Below, piece by piece: positions 1 to 5,941 of a stretch of 5,941 nucleotides of DNA. A program made the translations under genes and the position numbers. Every line of letters starts with the position of its first letter. The first letter of the stretch is position 1. The stretch covers positions 1 through 5,941 of the forward strand of contig SKHU01000296.1 in NCBI GenBank assembly GCA_007116755.1. Reading direction: 5' to 3'. Below the pieces are notes generated by a model, which had not been told where the DNA came from, did not search any database, and worked only from the letters and a program-made list of their open reading frames with translations. This DNA comes from Alphaproteobacteria bacterium (GTDB taxonomy: Bacteria > Pseudomonadota > Alphaproteobacteria > Micavibrionales > CSBR16-224).

Positions 1-836
1 ATCTGACGCGCCTGAACACGCTTTCGGGCAGCCGCCGCAATATCCATGCGCATTATGATTTGGGCAATGAATTTTATCGGTTGTGGCTGGATTCTTCGAT
101 GACATATTCTTCTGCCCTTTTCAAAGGAAAGGGTGAGGATATTCGGGCGGCGCAACAAAATAAATACGACCGGATTCTGGATACCATCGGCGATCGACCA
201 CAGGAGATTCTTGAAATCGGTTGCGGTTGGGGCGGTTTTGCCGAGCGCGCCGTTATGCGGCGCAATCACCGTGTGACAGGCTTGACCCTGTCACAGGAGC
301 AGTTGAGCTATGCGCGGCAGCGTATGCCGGACGGGCAGGCCTCGTTCCTGTTGCAGGATTACCGCCACGCCGAAGGGAAATACGATTCGATCGTATCCAT
401 CGAAATGTTCGAGGCCGTCGGCGAGAAATACTGGCCGGTATATTTTCAACGCATCGCAGAACTGCTGAAGCCCGGCGGACGCGCTGTTATCCAGACCATC
501 ACAATCCGCGAGGATGCTTTTGAAGATTACCGGAAAAGCGGCGATATGATTCGCAGCTTTATTTTTCCGGGCGGCATGTTGCCGAGCAAATCGCGCTTTG
601 CTCAGGAAGCGGCGCGTGCGGGGCTGAAGGTGCAAAACCCGCATTGTTTCGGGCAAGATTATGCCCGCACGCTTGAAATCTGGTTGCAAAATTTTGATGC
701 GGCACGCAAAGAGGTGAAGGCGCTGGGGTTTGACGATCATTTTATCCGCTTGTGGCGTTTTTATCTGGCGGGGTGTATCGCAGGTTTTAGAACAGCACGT
801 ACCGATGTCATGCAGGTGGAGCTTTGCCATGTTTAA
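1..836 (+). CDS. Cyclopropane-fatty-acyl-phospholipid synthase-type SAM methyltransferase, 5' truncated
   Basis: The reading frame is open to the left edge (first complete codon at 3), so the true start and N-terminal domain lie outside the window. The visible part reads through HYDLGNEFYRLWL, a CFA-synthase hallmark. It then carries the SAM-binding loop ILEIGCGWGGFA (codons about 207-242), GLTLSQEQ, QDYR, the MFEAVG segment and IFPGGMLPS. The family moves a methylene or methyl group from S-adenosylmethionine onto the double bond of unsaturated acyl chains in membrane phospholipids. Against E. coli Cfa, aligned by hand, E239, I268 and Y317 are retained. C139 is Ser (codon 111-113) and H266 is Gln (codon 492-494). 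The closest type is the COG2230 branch found in DUF3833 operons, so the product may be a methylated or otherwise modified acyl chain rather than a plain cyclopropane. The TTG at 60 is internal, not a start. The 3' end overlaps the next gene by 8 bp. The family call is firm; the exact product is open. Confidence -1.
   Translation, partial: LTRLNTLSGSRRNIHAHYDLGNEFYRLWLDSSMTYSSALFKGKGEDIRAAQQNKYDRILDTIGDRPQEILEIGCGWGGFAERAVMRRNHRVTGLTLSQEQLSYARQRMPDGQASFLLQDYRHAEGKYDSIVSIEMFEAVGEKYWPVYFQRIAELLKPGGRAVIQTITIREDAFEDYRKSGDMIRSFIFPGGMLPSKSRFAQEAARAGLKVQNPHCFGQDYARTLEIWLQNFDAARKEVKALGFDDHFIRLWRFYLAGCIAGFRTARTDVMQVELCHV
814..821 (+). promoter_or_regulatory. Ribosome binding site for the chalcone-isomerase-like gene
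   Basis: AGGTGGAG lies 7 nt before the ATG at 829, inside the end of the CFA-type gene. It supports 829 as the start instead of the longer in-frame option at 730, because the 829 start is followed at once by a good signal peptide. Confidence -1.
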
Positions 837-1377
837 AAAAATCAATTTATTTGCGGTTCTTATTGTTTTGTGCATTTACAGTTTTTCTGCAAAAGATGTG
901 CGGGCGGAAGATGTTGCTGCGACAATTGGGCGGCATGTGCCGCAGGCCGCCGTGACGGGCAGCGGAGAATACAGGTATTTCCTGATGAGTATTTATCAGG
1001 CCACACTTTACGCACCGGACGGTGACTGGTCGGGGGAATCGCCTTTTGCGCTGGTGTTGCACTATCACCGCAATCTGAAAGGGGAAAGGATTGCAAAAGC
1101 CTCCGTCGATCAGATACGCAAGCAGGGCTATACGGACGAAGTCAGGCTTGCGGCATGGTATAACCAGATGGCCGGTATTTTTCCCGATGTTGCGGAAGGG
1201 GACGAGATTGTCGGAATTTTAAAACAGAACGGCGAGACGGTTTTTTACCATGCAGGACAGCAAATCGGGCATGTCAGGGATCATGAATTCGGGCAACGTT
1301 TTTTTGACATCTGGCTGGGGCATCAGACAACTGCGCCGCATTTGCGCCGTCAACTTCTGGCGGGGAGTGGAGAATGA
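829..1377 (+). CDS. Secreted chalcone-isomerase-like domain protein
   Basis: This is a 182-residue protein starting at ATG 829. The start was chosen because it has a ribosome binding site 7 nt upstream and begins a clear Sec signal peptide: KK at residues 3-4, a hydrophobic core at about 5-19, and probable cleavage after VRA (residue 26). The mature protein is therefore expected in the periplasm. The segment from about residue 40 (SGEYRYFLMSIYQATLYAP, then PFALVLHYHRNLKGERIA) matches the bacterial chalcone-isomerase-like family (Pfam Chalcone_3) as remembered. No flavonoid pathway is expected in a bacterium, and members of this fold elsewhere bind fatty acids. Its place directly behind an acyl-chain methyltransferase suggests a lipid-binding or lipid-modifying role; that is inference. 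The ATG overlaps the upstream stop by 8 bp, and its TGA shares ATGA with the MFS start. The family call is good; the function is unknown. Confidence -1.
   Translation: MFKKINLFAVLIVLCIYSFSAKDVRAEDVAATIGRHVPQAAVTGSGEYRYFLMSIYQATLYAPDGDWSGESPFALVLHYHRNLKGERIAKASVDQIRKQGYTDEVRLAAWYNQMAGIFPDVAEGDEIVGILKQNGETVFYHAGQQIGHVRDHEFGQRFFDIWLGHQTTAPHLRRQLLAGSGE
1362..1367 (+). promoter_or_regulatory. Ribosome binding site for the MFS transporter
   Basis: GGGGAG lies 6 nt before the ATG at 1374, within the last codons of the preceding gene. Together with the ATGA overlap at 1374-1377 this points to coupled translation. Confidence -1.
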
Positions 1378-2729
1378 GCACAGCGCATCAACAACGCGAT
1401 GCCGTCACGGCCGTGCCACTTTTGCGCTACGGGCTGATTGCATTGCCGCTGGCTTTTGCGGGGCTTCCGCTTTATATGCATGCGCCGGCCTTCTATGCGC
1501 AATATTACGGCGTTTCGCTGGCGGCATTGGCGGTGGCACTGCTTTTTTTGCGCGTGATCGATGCGTTTCAGGATCCTGTCATCGGCTGGCTGGGGGACCG
1601 CTATGCGGCGCACCGCCCCGCTGTTATTGCAGCTGCACTGGTTGTTTTGTCCGGCGGTATGCTGATGCTTTTTCACCCCTATCCGGGTTTTGAAATATTG
1701 TGGTTTTGTGCGGCGATGATCATAACGGCGACGGCATTCAGCGTCCTTGTCGTGCATGTCAATGCGCTGGGAGGGTTGTGGACGGCCGACCCGTATGAGA
1801 AAACCAAAATCACAACCGTGCGGGAAGGGTTTATTCTGGCCGGTATTCTGCTGGCGGCTGTGCTGCCCGTTCTTTTGGAAAATGTTACAGATGCCCAAAA
1901 CGCCTTGCCGCTTTTCGCTGTTCTGACCGCCGTGCTGACAATGCTGTGCGGCATTGTGTTCTGGACATGGCTCTCGCGTCAGGATTTTGCAACTGCGCCG
2001 CCGCGCGAAAAAATGCGTCTGTCTGCGTTGTGGCGGATTGTGATGGCGGAAAGGATACGCGGCTTTTTCCTTGTTTACTTTATATCGGCATTGGCAAGCG
2101 CTTTTCCGCTGGTGCTGTTTTTGTTTTTTGTCAGCGATTATCTGGAGGCGCAAGAATGGACAGGCGCGTTTCTGGCTGTTTATTTCCTGTCCGGAATTGT
2201 GGCTATGCCGTTCTGGCTGTATCTTTCCCGCCGCAGCGGAAAAATCTTTGCCTGGGGGGCGGCAATGCTGCTGGCTGTGGCGGCATTTATATGGGTTGCG
2301 ACATTGCAGGCCGGAGATACGCTGTGTTTTGCGGCGGTCTGCTTTGCTTCAGGCCTTGCTCTGGGCGCCGGAATGTCCCTGCCGCCCTCTATTCTTTCGG
2401 ATATTATCGATGCGGAAAACAACCGTGACTATGCGACGGGGCAATTTTCGGCGCTTGCCTTTTTATCCAAACTCGCACTGGCCGTTGCCGGTGCAGCCGG
2501 ATTATTCGGAATCGAAAGCGCGGGATACGACGTAAGCCGCAGTTTTCAGAACAGTGATGCCGCAAGGGCGCTGCTTGTCTATTACGGAATCATTCCATGC
2601 GGCATCCAACTGGTTGCGCTTGGCGTGCTTGCTCTTTGGTATAAAAAACACGGGAAGGGAATTTATGCTACGCAAAATTTCGACGGGAATAAAAACACTC
2701 ATCATTACGGGGGCAGTCATGTTTCTTAA
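1374..2729 (+). CDS. MFS transporter of the GPH / MelB-like (MFS_2) family
   Basis: This is a 451-residue inner-membrane protein with about 12 hydrophobic segments, typical of the family length. The N-terminal half opens with RYGLIALPLAFAGLPLY (residues 18-34). It then carries RVIDAFQDPVIGWLGDR (60-76), where D63 and D67 align with the cation-site aspartates D55 and D59 of the melibiose carrier MelB. In the C-terminal half, LSDIIDAENNRDYATGQFSA (341-360) followed by LSKLALA places K366 at the position of MelB K377. In helix IV, where MelB has D124, this protein seems to have no acidic residue. The family are cation-coupled symporters classically for sugars. The lipid operon context makes a lipid-related or precursor substrate plausible but unproven. 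The last helix ends near residue 422. The remaining 29 residues form a polar tail, of which residues 431-451 are encoded in the overlap with the next gene. The fold call is firm; the substrate is unknown. Confidence -1.
   Translation: MSTAHQQRDAVTAVPLLRYGLIALPLAFAGLPLYMHAPAFYAQYYGVSLAALAVALLFLRVIDAFQDPVIGWLGDRYAAHRPAVIAAALVVLSGGMLMLFHPYPGFEILWFCAAMIITATAFSVLVVHVNALGGLWTADPYEKTKITTVREGFILAGILLAAVLPVLLENVTDAQNALPLFAVLTAVLTMLCGIVFWTWLSRQDFATAPPREKMRLSALWRIVMAERIRGFFLVYFISALASAFPLVLFLFFVSDYLEAQEWTGAFLAVYFLSGIVAMPFWLYLSRRSGKIFAWGAAMLLAVAAFIWVATLQAGDTLCFAAVCFASGLALGAGMSLPPSILSDIIDAENNRDYATGQFSALAFLSKLALAVAGAAGLFGIESAGYDVSRSFQNSDAARALLVYYGIIPCGIQLVALGVLALWYKKHGKGIYATQNFDGNKNTHHYGGSHVS
2652..2660 (+). 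promoter_or_regulatory. Ribosome binding site for the DUF3833 lipoprotein
   Basis: GGGAAGGGA ends 4 nt before the ATG at 2665. It decides this start over the in-frame candidates at 2554, which would bury the signal sequence, and at 2719, which would leave only five residues before the lipobox cysteine. The site sits inside the MFS coding region. Confidence -1.
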
Positions 2730-3249
2730 CGCTTGCACAACGGACAGTGCCGATTTGACACGGTATGAAAATCTTTCACCGGAACTCAATGTCATGGAGT
2801 TTTTCGACGGGAAGGTCAAGGCATGGGGGATTGTTCAGGACAGGAGGGGGCGCGTTCTAAGACGGTTCGAGGCCGATCTGAAAGGGCGATGGGATGCGGG
2901 GGACGGCATTCTGGATGAGGTGTTTCGTTATGATGACGGCGAAATTCAGAAAAGGCGCTGGAGGCTTTCGCTGAAAGATCATTACAGCTTCACAGGGCAG
3001 GCCGATGATATTATCGGCACGGCACAGGGGGAAATGCGCGGCAATGCGATGCGGCTCGGTTACGTCATGGATATTCCGGTTGACGGCAGAAACTGGCGTA
3101 TTACATTTGATGACAGAATGTGGCTGATGATGGATGAAAACACACTTGTCAACCGCGCCTATCTGAAAAAATTCGGCATACGTGTCGCGGAGCTGACAGT
3201 CTTCATGCAAAAACAGAATACCAAACCCGAAGCAGGAAAGACAAAGTGA
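2665..3249 (+). CDS. DUF3833 family lipoprotein
   Basis: This is a 194-residue protein from ATG 2665. The N-terminus is a lipoprotein signal peptide: positive residues R3, K4 and K10, a hydrophobic stretch at about 11-21, and lipobox LNAC with the lipidated Cys at 24. The residue after Cys is Thr, not Asp, so the usual +2 rule predicts the outer membrane. The mature part carries the conserved pattern of DUF3833: MEFFDGKVKAWGIVQDR, a GRW motif, LDEVFRYDDGE, GQADDIIGTAQGEMRGNA, DIPVDGR, FDDRMWLMM and a final KFGIRVAELTVFMQK. The alternating short strands, with many Asp and Gly turns, suggest a beta-rich, possibly lipocalin-like fold. The biochemical function is not known. The family recurs beside CFA-type enzymes and SDRs, implying a role in lipid handling at the outer membrane. 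Its 5' end overlaps the MFS gene by 65 bp, and its stop overlaps the SDR start by 4 bp. Confidence -1.
   Translation: MLRKISTGIKTLIITGAVMFLNACTTDSADLTRYENLSPELNVMEFFDGKVKAWGIVQDRRGRVLRRFEADLKGRWDAGDGILDEVFRYDDGEIQKRRWRLSLKDHYSFTGQADDIIGTAQGEMRGNAMRLGYVMDIPVDGRNWRITFDDRMWLMMDENTLVNRAYLKKFGIRVAELTVFMQKQNTKPEAGKTK
3234..3240 (+). promoter_or_regulatory. Ribosome binding site for the SDR gene
   Basis: AGGAAAG precedes the GTG at 3246 (8 nt from the end of AGGA). It supports the non-ATG start, which also overlaps the upstream stop as GTGA. Confidence -1.
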
Positions 3250-3992
3250 AGAAGGGTGAAAATATCTGGCTGATCGGTGCAAGTACGGGGATCGGCAAGG
3301 CTCTGGCAAAAGAGCTTTCCGATACCGGTGCGCGTCTTGTGCTGTCTTCCCGCAACAAAGACGCGCTGGAAGAGCTTGAGAAGATTCTGGGCGGCGGACA
3401 TTTTGTGTGTCCGGTCGATATTGCCGATTCCGCATCGGTGGCAAAGGCGGTGTCTTTTGTGACCGAAACGCTTCCCCGTATTGATCGGGTGATCTGTCTG
3501 GCTGCCGTCTATACGCCGGGTGCTTTTGCCGACATCCCTGAAAAAGACATGGAGAATATCGTCAACACTAATCTGGCGGGAACGTTGCGTGTGGCCAAAT
3601 CTGTCCTGCCTGTTCTCGAACAACAGGGGGGAGGTCAACTTGTTCTCTGTGGCAGTATCGCCGGTTATGCCGGTCTTCCGGCATCACAGCCCTATGCGGC
3701 AACAAAAGCCGGTATTATGAATCTGGCACAGTCGCTCTATATGGAATACCGGCCAAAGAACATCGACATCAAGCTGATCAGTCCCGGTTTTGTCAAAACA
3801 CCGATGACGGATAAAAACGATTTTCCCATGCCTTTCATCATGCAGCCGGAAGATGCGGCAAAACGGATTGCCAAAGGTCTGAATAAAAAATCTTTTGAAA
3901 TTCACTTTCCGCGCCGGTTTACATTTCTGCTAAAATTTCTGCGTTTACTGCCCGCATCATTGTACTTTTTTATTATCAGACGGCTCGCCTGA
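3246..3992 (+). CDS. Short-chain dehydrogenase/reductase (SDR), NAD(P)-dependent, with hydrophobic C-terminal tail
   Basis: This is a 248-residue protein, usual for classical SDRs, starting at GTG 3246. The Rossmann glycine motif is GASTGIG (residues 11-17). R36, after the second beta strand (LSSR), favours NADP(H). D58 lies in the adenine-contacting VDIAD. The catalytic tetrad is visible as N109 (NTNLAG), S137 (CGSIAG), Y150 and K154 (YAATK), followed by SPGFVKT (179-185). The usual NNAG motif is replaced by CLAAVY (84-89). Residues about 225-245 (FTFLLKFLRLLPASLYFFII) are strongly hydrophobic with basic ends, so the enzyme probably associates with the inner membrane. It is the last gene of the operon and likely oxidises or reduces a carbonyl or hydroxyl on an intermediate handled by the neighbouring proteins. 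The substrate cannot be told from sequence. The enzyme family is certain, while coenzyme choice and membrane attachment are inferred. Confidence -1.
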   Translation: MKKGENIWLIGASTGIGKALAKELSDTGARLVLSSRNKDALEELEKILGGGHFVCPVDIADSASVAKAVSFVTETLPRIDRVICLAAVYTPGAFADIPEKDMENIVNTNLAGTLRVAKSVLPVLEQQGGGQLVLCGSIAGYAGLPASQPYAATKAGIMNLAQSLYMEYRPKNIDIKLISPGFVKTPMTDKNDFPMPFIMQPEDAAKRIAKGLNKKSFEIHFPRRFTFLLKFLRLLPASLYFFIIRRLA

Positions 3993-4042
3993 CGGCATAT
4001 CGGTATCTTCGTTTGTGTATTCCGTTACGGCTACTTTTCCGG

Positions 4043-5941
4043 TTAAGAGCGGTTTTGGGCTGCGCTGTTGTTTTTTGCGTATTTCCGGCTCTCTAAAATA
4101 CAGTACAGCACCGGTATAACAAGCAGGGTCAAAAGCGTTGTGGTGGCCATGCCGCCGATCATCGGCAGGGCGATGCGGCGCATGACATCCGCGCCCAGAC
4201 CGTCGAACAGGAAAATCGGCGAGAGTGCGGCAAATTCCGTAACCACCGTCATCATCACGGGACGGATGCGCAAAAGCGCACCTTCCATCACTGCCCGCCG
4301 CAGTTCTGCCGCGTTTTGTGGCCGGTTTTCGCGTACGGCAAGGTCAAGATAAACGACCATAATCGCTGCCGTTTCCACGGCCAGACCGCCCAGCGCGATA
4401 AAGCCGACCGCCACTGCGACAGACAGATTGTATCCGGCCAGATACACCGCCCATAACCCGCCGACCAGCGCAACAGGCAAAGACAGCATCACCAGCAAAG
4501 ACCGGTCAATCCGTCCGAAATGCAGCATCAGCAGCAGGAAAATAATAACCCCCACCGCCGGAACCGTTAAGGACAGCTGCTGCCGCGCCTGTTCCATCTG
4601 TTCGAACTGTCCCGACCATGCGATGCTGTATCCCGCGGGCAGCGTGACGTGTTCGGCGACGATGCGCCGCGCTTCTGCAACATAACCGCCGATATCCCGT
4701 CCGGTGATATCGACAAAGACCCAGCCGTTCAGACGCGCATTTTCGGAACGGATCATCGGCGGACCTTCGACAAAGGCGATATCGGCCAGTTCTCCCAGCG
4801 GGATATGTGCGCCGCCCGGTGCGGGAATAAGAACATCGGCAATATCTTCGGGATGTTCGCGGAACGGACGGTCATAGCGCAGCATGATGTTATAACGCTC
4901 GCGTCCTTGCACGGATTCCGCAAGCTTCATACCGCCCAGCGCCGTCTGCACGACGTGCTGGAAAACCGACAGATCGATATTCCGCCGCGCCAGCTCCGTC
5001 CGGTCGGGCGTGATTTCCAGATATTTTCCGCCCAGCGACCGTTCGGCAAAAACGGAGCGCGTACCGTCAACATCACCGAGTACGGCCTCGATATCCAGCG
5101 CCACACGGTTAATCTCCCGCAAATCGCCGCCGGAAATTTTAATGCCGACCGGTGTGCGGATGCCCGTTGTCAGCATGTCTGTACGGATTTTAATCGGATA
5201 GCCCCAGCTGTTGACCAACCCCGGAAACTTGACCAGCGCATCGAGTTCGGCGATCAGATCCTCCGGCGTCAGCCCGTCGCGCCATGCGCTGCGCGGTTTT
5301 AAACGTATCCATGTTTCAATCATCGACAGCGGCGCGGGGTCGGTCGCGGTCGCCGCCCGTCCGGCTTTGCCGAACACCTGTTCGACCTCCGGCACTGTCT
5401 TGATCAGGCGGTTGGTTTGCGCCAGAATTTCCTTCGTTTTTGTCACGGAAACGCCGGGCAGGGTCGAGGGCATATAGAGCAGTTCCCCCTCATACAGCGC
5501 GGGCATGAATTCCTGCCCCGTACGCATCGCCGGCCAGATCATGCTCAGCATCAGCATCAGCGCCAGCAGAATAACAGATTTGCGGTATTTCAGCGCTGCC
5601 CTCAGAACGGGTCTGTACAGCGCAATCATCACAGCATTGACGGGGTTTGCTTCTGCCGGACGGATATGTCCGCGCATCAGCCAGATCATCAAAATCGGAA
5701 TGACGGTTATCGCCAGCAGCGACGCAAACGCCATCACATAGGTTTTGGTAAAGGCCAGCGGGCTGAACAGGCGGTAGGATTCGCCGGTCAGCGCCAATAC
5801 GGGCAGAAAAGAAACAGTGATGATCAGCAAAGAGAAAAACAGCCCCGGCCCGACCTCTTTCGCGGCTTCGAGTATGGCGGCATCCCTTTCTTTCCGTTCT
5901 GCTTCTTTGTCCAGCGCGGCAAGTTTGCGCCCCGCATTTTC
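4043..5941 (-). CDS. cusA: CusA/SilA-type Cu(I)/Ag(I) RND efflux pump, N-terminal part outside window
   Basis: Translation of the minus strand is open to the right edge. The 632 residues seen correspond to about CusA residue 412 to the C-terminus, out of roughly 1,047. A TTG at 5830 is internal. The protein is the inner-membrane, proton-driven component of a tripartite metal exporter (with a CusB-type adaptor and CusC-type channel). Hand alignment to E. coli CusA keeps the three-methionine site: M573 (codon 5471-5473, LLYMPSTLPG), M623 (5321-5323, APLSMIET) and M672 (5174-5176, RTDMLTTGI). Relay positions M486, M501 and M1009 are also conserved, while M755 is Lys with a Met one residue earlier. 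E939 in TM helix 10 is kept (4373-4375). K984 is Val (4256-4258, RPVMMT), as in CzcA-type pumps. The loop before helix 5 is lysine- and glutamate-rich and about five residues shorter than in E. coli. Being last before a convergent gene fits the cusCBA order, with cusB expected off the right edge. The metal is inferred from the Met site. Confidence -1.
   Translation of the reverse strand, partial: ENAGRKLAALDKEAERKERDAAILEAAKEVGPGLFFSLLIITVSFLPVLALTGESYRLFSPLAFTKTYVMAFASLLAITVIPILMIWLMRGHIRPAEANPVNAVMIALYRPVLRAALKYRKSVILLALMLMLSMIWPAMRTGQEFMPALYEGELLYMPSTLPGVSVTKTKEILAQTNRLIKTVPEVEQVFGKAGRAATATDPAPLSMIETWIRLKPRSAWRDGLTPEDLIAELDALVKFPGLVNSWGYPIKIRTDMLTTGIRTPVGIKISGGDLREINRVALDIEAVLGDVDGTRSVFAERSLGGKYLEITPDRTELARRNIDLSVFQHVVQTALGGMKLAESVQGRERYNIMLRYDRPFREHPEDIADVLIPAPGGAHIPLGELADIAFVEGPPMIRSENARLNGWVFVDITGRDIGGYVAEARRIVAEHVTLPAGYSIAWSGQFEQMEQARQQLSLTVPAVGVIIFLLLMLHFGRIDRSLLVMLSLPVALVGGLWAVYLAGYNLSVAVAVGFIALGGLAVETAAIMVVYLDLAVRENRPQNAAELRRAVMEGALLRIRPVMMTVVTEFAALSPIFLFDGLGADVMRRIALPMIGGMATTTLLTLLVIPVLYCILESRKYAKNNSAAQNRS

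Noticed and set aside
730..828. Upstream in-frame extension of the chalcone-isomerase-like gene
   Set aside because: It would overlap the CFA-type gene by over 100 bp and bury the signal peptide. ATG 829 has a good ribosome binding site and a proper signal sequence.
291..875. 194-codon antisense open frame over the CFA-type gene and the next start
   Set aside because: There is no family resemblance, the composition is Arg/His/Lys-rich, and it crosses two well-supported genes.
1350..2153. 267-codon antisense open frame opposite the MFS gene
   Set aside because: Its translation is rich in Gln, His, Arg and Cys with no recognisable domain, and it mirrors the codon bias of a strongly supported membrane protein on the other strand. 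It is a shadow frame.
2554..2664. Upstream in-frame extension of the DUF3833 gene
   Set aside because: It would put 37 extra residues before the lipoprotein signal peptide. ATG 2665 has GGGAAGGGA just upstream and gives a normal lipobox spacing.
4048..4077. Possible plus-strand terminator: AGCG/CGCT stem followed by a T-rich run
   Set aside because: The stem has only 4 bp with a loop of about 11 nt, and the T-run is interrupted and lies inside the cusA coding end. It is too weak to call.
4649..5302. 217-codon plus-strand open frame opposite cusA
   Set aside because: It lies wholly within well-conserved CusA sequence, its translation has no recognisable family and it has no clear ribosome binding site. 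It is a shadow frame.
5541..5560. Short CAGCAT direct repeats
   Set aside because: They are explained by the repeated Leu-Met codons of a transmembrane helix in CusA (LMLMLSM). The array is not long enough to be a repeat element.

Overview
The window looks like a proteobacterial chromosome segment, probably alphaproteobacterial or a related Gram-negative. The evidence is a lipoprotein with an outer-membrane-type lipobox, a secreted periplasmic protein, an RND heavy-metal pump closely colinear with E. coli CusA, moderate G+C and dense overlapping genes. The genus cannot be told from the sequence alone. Almost every base is coding. No RNA genes, insertion sequences, CRISPR arrays or long repeats were seen.

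Positions 1-3992 (+ strand) are the distal part of a tightly packed operon of five genes. They are a 5'-truncated cyclopropane-fatty-acid-synthase-type methyltransferase (1-836), a secreted chalcone-isomerase-like protein (829-1377), a GPH/MelB-type MFS transporter (1374-2729), a DUF3833 lipoprotein (2665-3249) and a short-chain dehydrogenase/reductase (3246-3992). Every junction overlaps (8, 4, 65 and 4 bp), so the genes are very probably co-transcribed and translationally coupled. From memory, similar sets (CFA-type enzyme, DUF3833, chalcone-isomerase-like protein and SDR, often with an FAD amine oxidase, DUF1365 and DUF2878) recur in proteobacteria, frequently beside an ECF sigma/ChrR pair. 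Those partners would lie upstream of this window if present. The likely theme is modification of membrane fatty acyl chains and handling of the product in the envelope; the exact chemistry is unknown.

Positions 3993-4042 are a 50-bp convergent intergenic gap with no convincing terminator.

Positions 4043-5941 (- strand) hold the C-terminal ~60% of a CusA/SilA-type Cu(I)/Ag(I) RND efflux pump. Its start lies beyond the right edge. The three-methionine metal site and most of the methionine relay seen in E. coli CusA are conserved, but the transmembrane lysine equivalent to K984 is absent.

The least-described part is the lipid operon: three proteins of unknown function are tied to an acyl-modifying enzyme that has lost two bicarbonate-site residues. 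Nothing in the window is clearly a wholly new system.
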